Positions 52,701 to 56,439 of a stretch of 64,000 nucleotides of DNA are shown in pieces. Under the pieces are notes generated by a model that was not told the origin of the DNA, ran no database searches, and saw only the letters and a program-made list of their open reading frames with translations. Position numbers and translations under genes: made by a program. Origin of the DNA: Dermanyssus gallinae (lineage: Eukaryota > Arthropoda > Arachnida > Mesostigmata > Dermanyssidae); assembly GCA_003439945.1 (NCBI GenBank), contig QVRM01005471.1:124001-188000 (forward strand), given 5' to 3'. The stretch's first letter is position 1; each line of letters opens with the position of its first letter.

Positions 52701-55409
52701 AAATCTCTAGAAATAAAACTCTGCAATTCTTATGTTTTGGCTTTCATGTTTAGTTACTCTTGTTTACAATATGCTCACATTCGTCTAAACGAAGGCACAT
52801 CTAATGACTGTGTAATTGCACTGGCGGCGTAAGGGAGACAGTGGCACCACCTACAGCTGAATGTCTGCTCCCTAGGTGTTTGCTTCCAATCGCCAGTAGG
52901 TTACGCTTAGTGATGTGAAAGTATGCTCATTGAGTTAGAAAAGGGAAGACTTTTACGCCCACGGACGCCGGCGTCTGTATTCAATAATTATTGGTGATAT
53001 CGTTTTCAAGCCGATTAGCGTGATTATGGCCCAAGTACCTGAAACCTACTATATTCCAGCTCAACCACAAGTGCGGTACTCGCAGACACCTAACCGTACC
53101 TTACTCCAATGCAATAAAATGTGTCGGTTGTCGTGGTGTTTACGAGTCAGGCTTGCTTGCCTGCACACACCGGACGACACCTGTATACGCCCACTATGAT
53201 GACGAGCTCTAACTGCAAGACAGAGTGAAAATTCTCTCAAGGGTCCTAGGTGGAAAGTTTAGCTACTCAGCGCTTCAGCAATCCGCAGCATAAACAGGCG
53301 CTACAAAGCACAGTATAACCTTCAAATTGCTCTCTAGCCTCTTATTTCATGGTTACTACTATTGCTAGAATAAAGGCCACAAGATATATTTGCAGCTTAT
53401 CGCATTGTGACTTATAGGGACTCCTGGCTAGAGCTGAGGTGATGGTTGTGTGTTATAGGAACGCGCCCTGTGGTGAATCTGTTACGTGTGATGCTACATA
53501 CGATCGTTGGCATATAGCATTTATATTATATCACTCTATTATTATATATCTTCTTCATATCACATGATTATTTTTGTGAGAACTCAAGCATTGTAAGGTG
53601 CAGTTCCAATAGTAAACCACGTTGTCAATAAATAAATACACACATATATTAGACTGGTCATGAGGTTTAGATGTGTTCTTTAAAGGACAGCTACGCGTCC
53701 GGTGGGTCTTCAAAGTTAAAAAAAACACCTCGTGAGAGCAAAAAACGGTAGAGTCTTCGAGAGTTTTATAAAGTGATTTTCCTGTCTATTTTTGCTATAT
53801 GAATTCTGTCGAATTACAGCGAAAAATTCCATTGACGGGCGGCAATTTTGTATGCATTTAGAGTTTTACACAGCGGATACAGTCCGAAATATTCAAAGCG
53901 TGTTCCACTTTGAAGTGGGACACTCTTTCACTTTGAAATGGGACACGCAACTTGAGACAGCACTTTAAAGACTTTGTGCTGCAATTGATTCGCCAAGTTT
54001 CGCTCAGACAATTTTAGCTTTCTGGATACACCCTTGTTCTGGAAAGCCTATTAAGCTCGAGGAAGACCGCTTTGACAAAACTGTAGAACAAACTCCCCGA
54101 GTAACTACCCGTAAATTAGTCATAGATCTCGATATGTGCCACACAACCATTGTCACTCGCCTTCGCGCCGACGGTTTCATTATAAAGATAAATAAATGGG
54201 TACCTTTAAAGCAAGCGTAACAAGATAAGACGTCCAGAAGAATGCTCTCCATGGTTTGCCAGACACAACGACTGTTCGTTCTGAAAAGTAGGTCTTTTAC
54301 GACGCTGTGAAATGTGAAAGATCCTGTTGAGGCTTAATCAACCTTCCCAGAAGACTTCCCTGATAGGACTAACCTCTATAGGCCCAATATTTTGCTCTGT
54401 GTTCAATAGGATGGCATGGCATCGTCCACCACAAGCTTATTCTCAGTTGTCAAACGATAGACAAGGTATCTATTGTTGTCAGCTTAACTACAGCAAAAGC
54501 ATTAAGCTAGTCATGAAGACGTTCTTCCAAATGAAGAAACCAGAAATATTTGCCATGGACATCGATAGTCCAAACAAAGGATGGGGAAGTGTTAAGTCTA
54601 ACAATAGAGTAAATTTTTTGCATGAATAGCATCGATTCACTTGGTTACATCGACTGTATGAACAGCAAAGTCGATCCGCTATACAATAACTTTATACTTG
54701 CCAACTGCCTGCAGACATCTTCAATATCGACTCCTCCAATAACTTATGAAGTCAACAGTGCATCGGAACACCGGAAACAATGGCTACGTTTGATGGCTAC
54801 ATAAGCGAACTGTTTTGGGGGCCTGGCGCTTGCGGCGCAAACTTTCGGAAACTCTTATTTACATGAAACCAACGTTTCCACATGACCAATAGTAACTGAC
54901 TAGAGCATTTTATTGCACTATATGTTTATTTTTCGTGTATTACAATATGCATGTGGGGCACATATTATGGAAGGTTAGCTATGCTAATGGGCCTAGCGGG
55001 TGTGCATTGTGACAATCACGTGTCCGCTTCGTCTAGGCTAGGCCGAGACCACTTCAGAAGAGCGCACTATATTACAAAGATGGCTTTACGTTAAGCTATA
55101 GAGTGTATACCTCAAAAACCTGCTAGCTATACGGATGTATGGGTAAGACCATATAAGACAATTTCGTTACGTCTAAAAGACAGGACTAAATTGATTACGT
55201 TTTTCGCTAAACCACCACTTAAATAGAATTCAAAGTCCCTTCCTTAAATGAGCGGACCTGAGCCAAACCCAAGCAGACCAGTTACAACTATTGTGATTGG
55301 CGATTTCCAACAACACTTGACCGATGACAATTATGTACTCACCCTCGTCAGGGTTCTGGCCAGAAGCTACACACGCCAGAAGCGCCAGTGTGGTTGCTGC
55401 GAACAACAT
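11575..55409 (-). CDS. Papain-family (C1A) cysteine-protease homologue, CFAD-like, seven exons, 3' end outside window
   Basis: Spliced CDS on the minus strand: 55409-55343, 36572-36370, 35877-35755, 27674-27538, 22670-22412, 17480-17112, 11733-11575. The pieces sum to 1317 nt (439 codons) and all six junctions keep frame. Order: signal peptide (about 1-17), CFAD-type N-terminal region (about 23-235), I29 propeptide with ERFNIN residues at about 275-294, then the C1A domain from about 348. The oxyanion Gln (364) and Cys367 are present, but the nucleophile position is Ser370 (CNSSWSF where the family has CGSCWSF). LSEQQLVDC follows in exon 7. Catalytic His and Asn would lie in exons left of the window. 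Family knowledge: such proteins are secreted or lysosomal papain relatives. Inference: a pseudoprotease or serine variant, not an obvious pseudogene, since no stop or frameshift was seen. CFAD assignment rests on recalled family patterns. Confidence 0.82.
11734..12454. other. Intron 6 segment without recognised content
   Basis: Between exon 7 and element A4. AT-rich with short open frames only; no domain, splice-supported exon or repeat recognised. Confidence 0.4.
12455..14030 (-). mobile_element. Family A LINE fragment (A4)
   Basis: Antisense copy closely similar to A2. Segments: 13879-14030 ([19 protein letters not shown]), 13356-13792 ([29 protein letters not shown]), 13002-13310 ([16 protein letters not shown]), 12521-13120 (thumb, [10 protein letters not shown]). 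The catalytic YADD is present at 13355-13366 but lies next to a frameshift. The 3' end has the same UTR as A2 ending near 12455. 5'-truncated at about 14030. It lies in host intron 6, in the same orientation as the gene. Confidence 0.85.
14031..14597. other. No recognised content
   Basis: Intron 6 sequence between element A4 and the minisatellite at 14598. Nothing recognised. Confidence 0.4.
14598..14672. repeat. 25-bp minisatellite, three copies
   Basis: Three tandem units of a 25-bp motif of the form ATCTGCCTCTTCTNATTTCT plus TCCAT, differing at one or two positions. Visible by eye in consecutive lines. Confidence 0.9.
14950..16720 (-). mobile_element. LINE fragment H: gag-like ORF1 and partial APE endonuclease
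   Basis: Antisense. 16440-16710 encodes a gag-like block ([15 protein letters not shown], then [16 protein letters not shown]). 16185-16430 gives [14 protein letters not shown] and a zinc-knuckle-like [17 protein letters not shown]. 15776-16147 is a charged linker. 15056-15286 carries an endonuclease fragment, [20 protein letters not shown] (family ILxGDFNxxI). No RT was found, so the element is truncated at its 3' side or interrupted. Stops and shifts between blocks. Confidence 0.65.
16185..16430 (-). pseudogene. Gag-like ORF1 fragment with zinc knuckle (element H)
   Basis: 81 residues; a basic, nucleic-acid-binding type of sequence with C-x2-4-C-x4-H-x4-C-like spacing ([11 protein letters not shown]). 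Neighbouring in-element blocks to both sides fit a non-LTR ORF1. Function inferred: RNA binding in a retrotransposon RNP. Confidence 0.5.
16721..17111. other. Intron 6 segment, nothing recognised
   Basis: Between element H and exon 6. Contains a pyrimidine-rich run but no motif I can assign. Confidence 0.4.
17112..17480 (-). CDS. Exon 6 of the C1A homologue: I29 propeptide and active-site region with Cys-to-Ser
   Basis: 123 codons, phase 0 at both ends. Begins [16 protein letters not shown] spacing (E-x3-R-x3-F-x2-N-x3-I-x3-N) is complete, followed by INHLADR. The mature-domain start is [17 protein letters not shown], then CNSSWSF. The nucleophile codon at 17162-17160 is AGC, one base from TGC. 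Gly before the motif is Asn. Acceptor CCATAG and donor GTTCGT are both weak; they were chosen because they keep frame and reproduce the family sequence. Confidence 0.8.
17481..18848. other. Intron 5 segment, AT-rich
   Basis: No coding similarity recognised. A stretch at about 18295-18380 repeats AAGTTAA/GTTAACTT elements in both orientations, which could be the remnant end of a DNA transposon, but I cannot assign it. Confidence 0.4.
18849..19552 (+). mobile_element. Possible solo LTR (weak)
   Basis: A 0.7-kb GC-richer block in AT-rich intron, starting TGTGCTGCCC and ending CTCCACA, with AATAAA at 19492-19497 and a small hairpin near 19047-19072. That arrangement suits an LTR (TG...CA ends, polyadenylation signal). 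No target-site duplication or internal region was identified, so this remains a guess. Confidence 0.2.
19555..20085 (+). mobile_element. R1/Jockey-like RT relic with R1-type 3' signature
   Basis: Degenerate [21 protein letters not shown] (family [13 protein letters not shown]), [10 protein letters not shown] in a shifted frame, and [13 protein letters not shown] in place of YADD. Multiple stops. At 20070-20083 a GTCGAGTCCCACACT signature follows, as at 57.07 kb. Confidence 0.6.
20149..20175. repeat. Short (TA)n tract at 5' side of copy B3
   Basis: Imperfect TA dinucleotide run followed by further TATA-rich sequence to about 20235. Confidence 0.85.
20250..22230 (+). mobile_element. Family B LINE, 3'-truncated copy (B3)
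   Basis: Antisense to the host gene, in intron 5. The N-terminal extension (20262-20570) is followed by an APE endonuclease in three frame pieces: 20646-20933 ([28 protein letters not shown]), 20824-21150 ([20 protein letters not shown]) and 20930-21853 ([31 protein letters not shown]). RT fingers continue to about 22100 with stops. The RT palm is absent. (TA)n tracts lie just outside both ends (20149-20175, 22287-22344). Confidence 0.8.
20930..21853 (+). pseudogene. Endonuclease end and RT start of family B copy B3
   Basis: 307-residue open frame. After a frameshifted start it reads [53 protein letters not shown] and [18 protein letters not shown], the linker and first RT motif of family B. 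A TGA follows at 21851. It belongs to the decayed element, not a host gene. Confidence 0.75.
22287..22344. repeat. (TA)n microsatellite, about 58 bp
   Basis: Long TA dinucleotide tract between LINE copy B3 and host exon 5. Confidence 0.95.
22412..22670 (-). CDS. Exon 5 of the C1A homologue: end of CFAD domain and start of propeptide
   Basis: Enters with one base completing the codon begun in exon 4 (phase 2) and leaves in phase 0. Encodes [28 protein letters not shown] and the propeptide start DMREFLHHN followed by a basic stretch ending RLFKRFK. The family has PVRYEMxGYNxLL and NPMREYVHG at these points. The donor is GTTACT, weaker than consensus but the only one that fits exon 6. It lies 62 bp from (TA)n 22287-22344. 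Confidence 0.75.
22840..22867. repeat. (TA)n tract at the 3' end of LINE copy B1
   Basis: 28-bp AT dinucleotide run abutting the 3' UTR of the minus-strand element. Confidence 0.95.
22952..23539 (-). pseudogene. LINE ORF2 C-terminal part after the premature stop (B1)
   Basis: In frame with ORF2, beginning [13 protein letters not shown]. Contains the RT thumb, [34 protein letters not shown] and a Cys-rich finger ([17 protein letters not shown] then YHGSEC). It ends with a stop at 22952. Without readthrough it would not be made. Confidence 0.85.
23540..25999 (-). CDS. LINE ORF2, endonuclease-reverse transcriptase, up to premature stop (B1)
   Basis: 819 residues. The APE endonuclease occupies about 86-330: [74 protein letters not shown] spans about 460-800: [78 protein letters not shown] (YADD 730-733). 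The frame stops at TGA 23542-23540 after HIEERS and then continues in the same frame, so the lesion is a single nonsense codon, probably CGA to TGA because related copies have Cys-Arg here. ORF2 Met at 25999 lies inside ORF1; the true start or a frameshift is uncertain. Confidence 0.88.
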   Translation of the reverse strand: MATDGTENCQRKTPPTRMDTRTCEQRPQNDKYRTQERPQPPFERALGQQTDRDKSRITPVHPATAEAETIRYGSRPIELSGSPTDTLRIIQWNCEGPDQSLGLMPTSALNGIDVLVLTETWCLTPPKIQGYYAAHCLASRSSSLGRPSGGVSVFYNSRLGDIKLLLSEDNCVVMEGRRLNLIAMYVKPAAVEDTFTLIEKITKCAQQVDRAHPTVIVGDMNARLDRPTDARTEALSETLSDMGFWVANDPSLSTFEGAMGKSTIDLFATNMPKRNVCFVGIDHQMREGADLTVHKPVGLDITVPARHERQHKRKPLSRALKADRLQEAVEVLGIERAEQDVESYNELLTRALKACAEHVKWRRERSWWTPECNQAKAIHYQAKVLERMRPEMRLLLATTRSIYRRTLRNAKRQHEQQLETRLLQKTEQNPYLWLRNTSEGRSACPVESDVLYGHFRSIFSSHDTVPRAVPTLMSVWSEEDLKWRTQLDEYFTVQEVAEALRQLPRNKAPGPDGICNEHLQQAATMTAHWTALFNRCIYNGRLPSAWRQCVMALIPKGKGPRTEPSSWRGIAKKSCAYKLLASLLAARLTSFVEYKKALPDEQHGFRAQRSTLTACAILLADIEQTLSRKGLFLYSVFVDFRAAFDSGSRTRVLLKLAEIGVPIRMLTLMKDVLQSNQIILDDGVAEHPSIEQTTGFAQGDNLSPLLFCLLVADLPTRLQTRHPAVKIIMYADDLVLYSSSRYHLQQALATLSAYVNVVGLEINMQKTEAMKFRHAGRLAVTDTLRLNGQDLNYVNKFTYLGITVTPSAKTFAAHIEERS
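25738..26673 (-). CDS. LINE ORF1 with SGNH-hydrolase-like domain (B1)
   Basis: 311 residues, intact. After a Q-rich start, residues 26-40 read [15 protein letters not shown], resembling SGNH block I (GDS), and residues 82-92 read [11 protein letters not shown], resembling block III (GxND). Secondary elements such as LTIVTVPQF fit an esterase-like Rossmann-type fold. The C-terminal third (from about 195) is basic and Pro/Lys/Arg-rich, suiting nucleic-acid binding. The canonical Ser and Asn are not clearly conserved (GDHS, GFDD), so catalysis is doubtful. It overlaps ORF2 by 262 nt in the -1 relative frame. Role inferred: RNP component or chaperone of the retrotransposon. Confidence 0.75.
   Translation of the reverse strand: MDVERGDGQLARTHHQQKQQLQRQTKCVLIVGDHSIKSIKRNIMSQLPRKAAVIMRTAGKADIVSVLNEADKVLLDRVGPTNIILHCGFDDCVEFRKDEFLKAVAAFSTKVREQNSESRLTIVTVPQFSIDCKEANDTLIARKEDLNIDIIPMQHVHRRMVHRNVYSYKGIPEVTDAVAKAICRKATGFLGLKFMPKKRAEGEATGGEPKKHTPSAKNPTLTSSKWPQTGLRTANEKPRRQEWTHVPANSARKMTNIGHKNARNPRLKGRWANRPIATNHELRQYTRPPQKPKLYDMVADLLNLVGRQRTL
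26676..26714. repeat. (TA)n tract at the 5' end of LINE copy B1
   Basis: 39-bp TA dinucleotide run directly upstream of the ORF1 start of the minus-strand element. Confidence 0.95.
26715..27537. other. Intron 4 segment, AT-rich, nothing recognised
   Basis: Between LINE copy B1 and exon 4. No coding similarity or structural repeat seen apart from low-complexity A/T. Confidence 0.45.
27538..27674 (-). CDS. Exon 4 of the C1A homologue, abutting a (TA)n tract
   Basis: Too short for simple ORF listing; found by looking for the piece missing between exons 3 and 5. The acceptor TTCTTTACAG leads into TAC ACT GGT in phase 0 and the donor GTGAGT leaves in phase 2, exactly what exons 3 and 5 require. 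45 codons include a CDTW motif and [10 protein letters not shown], matching the CFAD block with Cys-x-x-Trp and NTYTxWV. The (TA)n repeat 27686-27728 starts only 11 bp from the exon on its acceptor side. Confidence 0.75.
27686..27728. repeat. (TA)n tract next to the exon 4 acceptor
   Basis: 43-bp TA run ending 11 bp from exon 4 on its upstream (intron 3) side. Confidence 0.95.
27735..27842. repeat. Near-perfect palindrome with (TA)n centre
   Basis: Arms of about 37 nt (TTATTACATTTACTTTCCAT then TATAAAAAAATATGTGA) at about 27735-27771 and its inverse at about 27806-27841 differ by a single A in the A-run. The spacer 27772-27805 is (TA)n, which extends the pairing. The whole could fold into one hairpin of about 105 nt. 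Confidence 0.9.
27887..27935. repeat. (TA)n tract at the 3' end of LINE copy C1
   Basis: About 49-bp TA run abutting the 3' end of the family C element on the minus strand. Confidence 0.95.
27948..28640 (-). pseudogene. RLE-like C-terminal domain of ORF2 (C1)
   Basis: 230 residues, open. A CCHC-type knuckle ([17 protein letters not shown]) at about 19-35, then [20 protein letters not shown] at about 76-95 followed by [10 protein letters not shown] conserved end reads [17 protein letters not shown] and [15 protein letters not shown]. The KRPD...WD spacing fits the PD-(D/E) core of R2-type endonucleases. Homologous ends occur at 9.3, 43.7-44.2 and 44.9-45.3 kb. Domain identity is recalled, not searched. 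Confidence 0.65.
30893..31387 (-). pseudogene. ORF1 zinc-knuckle region (C1)
   Basis: Contains [14 protein letters not shown] (C-x2-C-x4-H-x4-C) and [15 protein letters not shown] (C-x2-C-x4-H-x5-C), preceded in another frame by [10 protein letters not shown]. Tandem CCHC knuckles are typical of non-LTR ORF1 gag proteins. The part after about residue 55 is basic and probably frameshifted. Confidence 0.65.
31682..32230 (-). pseudogene. Gag-like ORF1, N-terminal part (C1)
   Basis: 182 residues with an acidic N-terminus and a central domain ([20 protein letters not shown]). It ends by stop/frameshift; continuation blocks follow in other frames down to the zinc knuckles at 31387-31250. Fold not recognised beyond gag-like order. 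Confidence 0.5.
32540..32569. repeat. (TA)n microsatellite
   Basis: 30-bp AT run between element C1 and the R1-like relic at 32.6 kb. Confidence 0.95.
32739..32829. repeat. (TA)n tract plus 13-bp inverted repeat
   Basis: (TA)n at 32739-32763. GCGACTCCATCCA at 32799-32811 is repeated inverted at 32817-32829 around a 5-nt loop. Confidence 0.9.
33361..33494. repeat. 59-bp perfect inverted repeat, 16-nt spacer
   Basis: Arm 1 at 33361-33419 is the exact reverse complement of arm 2 at 33436-33494; spacer 33420-33435. Arm 2 is in the coding register of the R1-like relic (EHT motif), so arm 1 is the inverted copy. Confidence 0.95.
33561..35754. other. Intron 3 segment, no recognised gene
   Basis: 2.2 kb with only short open frames. 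A minus-strand stretch at about 35400-35320 reads [20 protein letters not shown], which I could not place in a family. No splice-supported exon of the host gene is needed here, because exons 3 and 4 join in phase. Confidence 0.45.
35755..35877 (-). CDS. Exon 3 of the C1A homologue
   Basis: 41 codons, phase 0 at both ends, with donor GTAGGT. It encodes [16 protein letters not shown], then an NAT glycosylation-type motif, and ends [11 protein letters not shown]. This fits the CFAD block that carries a Cys, an N-x-T and a QSxLPxLxxFK-like end. The overlapping plus-strand open frames are shadows. Confidence 0.72.
36200..36231. repeat. 16-bp tandem duplication in intron 2
   Basis: ACATTCTTTGTGGTGA occurs twice in tandem, 140 bp downstream of exon 2 on the transcribed strand. 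Confidence 0.85.
36370..36572 (-). CDS. Exon 2 of the C1A homologue: CFAD-type N-terminal domain
   Basis: The acceptor is GTTGCAG at 36573-36579; the exon enters in phase 1 and leaves in phase 0 at donor GTATTT. It encodes 67 complete codons including [20 protein letters not shown] and [15 protein letters not shown]. This is the conserved block of CFAD-type proteins before the propeptide (the family pattern has LPYAEIKEPF then RSRIDYYGG). No stop interrupts the frame. The donor is non-consensus at positions +4 to +6 but usable. Confidence 0.78.
36734..36832 (-). mobile_element. tRNA-derived SINE-like head
   Basis: On the minus strand, TGGCGTGGTGGG (A-box-like) is followed about 60 nt later by GGTTCGAGTCCCAC, a near-perfect B box with a T-arm. 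The A-to-B spacing is longer than in a normal tRNA and no clean cloverleaf forms, which points to a tRNA-derived SINE rather than a tRNA gene. The overlapping minus-strand open frame 36766-37068 has no recognised domain. Confidence 0.45.
36833..37577. other. No recognised gene (intron 1)
   Basis: Possible SINE body close to 36833; otherwise no coding or repeat signal recognised. A short TA run lies at 37326-37340. Confidence 0.4.
37578..37730 (+). mobile_element. CR1-like ORF relic with degenerate 2A-like motif
   Basis: Open frame [19 protein letters not shown], then [17 protein letters not shown]1-like LINEs often carry RLLLLSGDxExNPGP, a 2A-like ribosome-skipping motif, just before a Cys pair and the endonuclease. 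Here NPGP has become NSGS, so skipping would be lost. No endonuclease follows. Confidence 0.4.
37861..38163 (+). mobile_element. Possible solo LTR (weak)
   Basis: About 303 bp starting TGTGTTACG and ending CTCTACACA, with matching 5-bp inverted ends TGTGT/ACACA. Size and ends resemble Gypsy or BEL-Pao LTRs, but no exact target-site duplication was seen. Confidence 0.25.
38258..39058 (+). pseudogene. RT N-terminal segment of A3
   Basis: 266 residues. A charged linker ([18 protein letters not shown]) is followed by RT motifs [54 protein letters not shown] and [14 protein letters not shown]. It ends at TGA after DSF where related copies continue with a His/Gln-rich loop. Confidence 0.85.
39482..40123 (+). 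pseudogene. RT C-terminal segment of A3 with Cys-rich tail
   Basis: 213 residues: [49 protein letters not shown], then [18 protein letters not shown]. The last block matches the C-terminal Cys motif of families A and B, linking the two families as relatives. Confidence 0.85.
40203..40238. repeat. (TA)n tract at the 3' end of A3
   Basis: 36-bp TA run after the 3' UTR of A3 (AATAAACAAACA then TA repeats). Confidence 0.95.
40513..41433 (+). pseudogene. Gag-like ORF1 of D1, one in-frame stop
   Basis: 307 codons in one frame, broken only by TAG at 40840-40842. N-terminal acidic part, [20 protein letters not shown], then [20 protein letters not shown] and [20 protein letters not shown]. The latter resembles the IRGVxxxxxEEDLLExL block of gag-like ORF1 proteins in arthropod LINEs. 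No zinc knuckle before the end. It overlaps ORF2 by 4 nt (ATGA), which suggests termination-reinitiation coupling as proposed for some R1-like elements. Confidence 0.6.
41430..42396 (+). pseudogene. ORF2 N-terminal part of D1 (zinc finger and RT start)
   Basis: Starts ATG ATC inside the ORF1 stop. A C2H2 finger [20 protein letters not shown] then IH at about residues 31-52, a helical linker ([19 protein letters not shown]) and RT fingers ([34 protein letters not shown]). The frame then runs into a SINE, so the last 25 residues before 42476 are not retroelement. An N-terminal zinc finger without an upstream APE domain fits RLE-type ORF2. Confidence 0.75.
42397..42583 (+). mobile_element. tRNA-derived SINE inserted in D1 RT domain
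   Basis: A-box TGGCTTAGCGG at about 42409 and B-box GGTTCGAGACC at about 42451, with a perfect T-arm CTGGG/CCCAG and a GGC/GCC D-stem. A non-tRNA body and A-rich tails (AAAAAAAA at 42545 and 42579) follow. Coding similarity to family C RT stops just before and resumes at about 42583 ([20 protein letters not shown]), so the insertion is about 187 bp. Confidence 0.65.
42584..43671 (+). pseudogene. RT palm and thumb of D1
   Basis: After the [34 protein letters not shown] then stop, [31 protein letters not shown] (YLDD intact), [27 protein letters not shown] and a helical end ([20 protein letters not shown]). Broken by TAA at 42816-42818 and 43115-43117. Confidence 0.78.
43640..44169 (+). pseudogene. 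RLE-like C-terminus of D1
   Basis: Two frames: [36 protein letters not shown] then TAG and [11 protein letters not shown]; and 43966-44169 with [37 protein letters not shown]. About 100 residues of the upstream linker are missing relative to D2, so an internal deletion joins the two at about 43630-43645. Confidence 0.72.
44242..44335. repeat. (AAT)n/(ATT)n inverted trinucleotide repeat
   Basis: About 49 bp of AAT units followed directly by about 46 bp of ATT units, with one G interruption at about 44321. It is a perfect palindrome around 44290 and separates elements D1 and D2. Confidence 0.95.
44350..45300 (+). mobile_element. Family D 3' fragment (D2)
   Basis: 5'-truncated second copy in the same orientation: [36 protein letters not shown], a linker absent from D1 (44511-44870), [35 protein letters not shown], then [16 protein letters not shown] and [13 protein letters not shown]. 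The HGLSC and RPDG part is deleted. It ends in a G-run at about 45285 and unremarkable 3' sequence. Confidence 0.78.
46930..47215 (+). pseudogene. Inverted RT fragment inside element E
   Basis: Plus strand: [39 protein letters not shown] and [19 protein letters not shown], i.e. the RT block between the linker and the QHGFR motif. The minus-strand element has its linker at 47230-47400 and QHGFR-like block at 46800 but lacks exactly this piece in its own orientation, so the segment is inverted in place. Confidence 0.6.
48125..48400 (-). pseudogene. APE endonuclease start of element E
   Basis: In the longer open frame 48667-48125, only the second half is element-like: [40 protein letters not shown]. 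These match endonuclease blocks LNxRSLxxK...PDxICLTETW...GGGVxVYV. The first half is AT-rich spacer. Confidence 0.6.
48980..49373 (-). pseudogene. ORF1 of element E (RRM-like region)
   Basis: Reads [40 protein letters not shown] and [19 protein letters not shown]. The order 'RxFGK...vyRi...RPV.V.F.d...K..l' is usual in ORF1 of CR1/L2-like elements, where it forms an RRM-like RNA-binding domain. The tail after residue 130 is low complexity. Confidence 0.55.
49583..49760. repeat. (CAA/CGA)n compound trinucleotide repeat
   Basis: About 175 bp of CAACAA with interspersed CGA and CTA units. It generates spurious poly-Gln and poly-Val open frames on the two strands. Confidence 0.95.
50150..50540 (-). 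mobile_element. Family A relic (A5)
   Basis: Minus strand: [18 protein letters not shown] at about 50460-50400 matches the family [19 protein letters not shown], and [20 protein letters not shown] at about 50270-50215 matches [19 protein letters not shown]. Other parts are unreadable. Confidence 0.65.
50541..51310. other. No recognised gene
   Basis: Two modest plus-strand open frames (50559-50765 and 50820-51113) without recognised motifs. The second looks like a decayed gag- or RT-linker-type sequence but could not be assigned. Confidence 0.35.
51320..51800 (-). mobile_element. R1-like LINE ORF2 C-terminal relic
   Basis: Minus strand: [20 protein letters not shown] (family TVSTEALxVLAG), [28 protein letters not shown] and a finger region [18 protein letters not shown]. 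This is the thumb-to-end order of R1-like ORF2. Stops between blocks. Confidence 0.7.
51940..52110 (+). mobile_element. R1-like ORF1 (gag) fragment
   Basis: Plus strand: [40 protein letters not shown]1-like gag proteins have this block (xVLVKxKGKTYAETLRTIK) shortly before the zinc knuckles. A short isolated fragment. Confidence 0.5.
52111..53646. other. No recognised gene (intron 1)
   Basis: 1.5 kb with no recognisable coding or structural repeat. Confidence 0.4.
53647..54893 (+). mobile_element. Mariner-like DNA transposon relic
   Basis: About 1.25 kb, the usual mariner length, between TA dinucleotides. The left end TTAGACTGGTCATGAGG (from 53649) and the inverted right end TTGGTCATGTGG share GGTCATGnGG. 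Transposase pieces: [40 protein letters not shown] and NKWVPLK at 54040-54215, PNILLCVQ then DGMASST near 54385-54425. These follow the mariner order SGRP...HTTVxRxL...KWVPH...LLxxWWD. Stops and shifts; the DD34D core is not intact. Confidence 0.65.
55343..55409 (-). CDS. Exon 1 of the C1A homologue: start codon and signal peptide
   Basis: ATG at 55409-55407 opens 22 codons with a hydrophobic core ([16 protein letters not shown]), typical of a secretory signal peptide, followed by QNPDE. The exon ends after the first base of codon 23 at a consensus donor GTGAGT (phase 1). Joining to exon 2 creates an Asp codon. The next exon is 18.8 kb away. No convincing TATA box or initiator was identified upstream; a further 5' UTR exon is possible. 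Confidence 0.75.
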
Positions 55410-56311
55410 TGAGGGGTTACAGTGACTCTATCGAAACATGATTTAGTCTATCGCTAGGCTCGTTAGCGTTTCTCTCGAAAAATCGGTGTTCTATTATCCT
55501 TCTTGATCAATTGCATTGGCTATTATGAGACGTGGGCTTGTAGGTCAGACAGCCTACAGCAGGAAGCGCGCAACAGTAAGTTCAGTCTTGGCCTACACAT
55601 AAATTCGTGATGAATGGCTAATATTGTCTGCTTTCTGTTAGACTAGGTTCACGGATTATTTGCCGCCAGATTCTGTTCACGAACTGTCAATAGCGCTGCT
55701 GCTCATTCTCTCGCTTCATCGGCTGCTGCTGTGCGACCCCTGTATCATCCTGCTGACCATCTTTAGCAGGAATTAGTATTATTTCTAACATTGGTTGACC
55801 CAAATATATATATATATATAAACAGAGAGAGAGATAATCAATTATTTTGTTTTTCTCATATAAAATAAAAGGGTGTTTAGCGATATATAACGAGACAGCA
55901 CAAAAACTCAAATTGTAACAAACCTAACCACAACCTACTATGGTTAAACCAACTGTTTTTCTGAATTGTTAATTAGGTACGAAATTTGTGTGTTTTTTCT
56001 GGTGCTCAAAAATAGAAAAGCGGTGATTTCTACACGCTTATCTGTACTATAGTTATGCCCGTTGCGCACGTTCTGATGATTCAGCAGTAAATGGTAGTCA
56101 AACATCCCATACCAGCAGCGTAAATGTGCCATAGGTCGCCCTGGTTACATGAGGTTGGCATTGCCATGTTGAAAGATAACCCATCCTCTTGTAAGGACAC
56201 TGAATTCCATTGGCGCAGCAAAACTTACACTAAATAAAGCTCTTGGTGCATCAAATACATAAGATGCGCACCTAGAAGCGTTGGTCCAGTCAATATTTTT
56301 TGCGTCTAGCG

Positions 56312-56318
<7 letters not shown>

Positions 56319-56388
<70 letters not shown>
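56319..56388. repeat. (TA)n microsatellite, 70 bp
   Basis: The longest TA dinucleotide tract in the window. Confidence 0.95.
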
Positions 56389-56439
56389 CTTGGGATCTTT
56401 TTGAGCCCATAGCAAAATAAAAGCATTTATTTTGATTAC

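Larger units (their letters stand above)
54895..56439. other. Exon 1 flanks and upstream region
   Basis: Apart from exon 1 (55343-55409) no coding similarity was recognised. A minus-strand frame at about 55787-55680 reads ILIPAKDGQQDDTGVAQQQP and may be a fragment of something, but lacks splice support. Microsatellites lie at 55804-55820 and 56319-56388. The promoter of the C1A homologue should lie in this stretch; no specific element could be supported. Confidence 0.35.
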
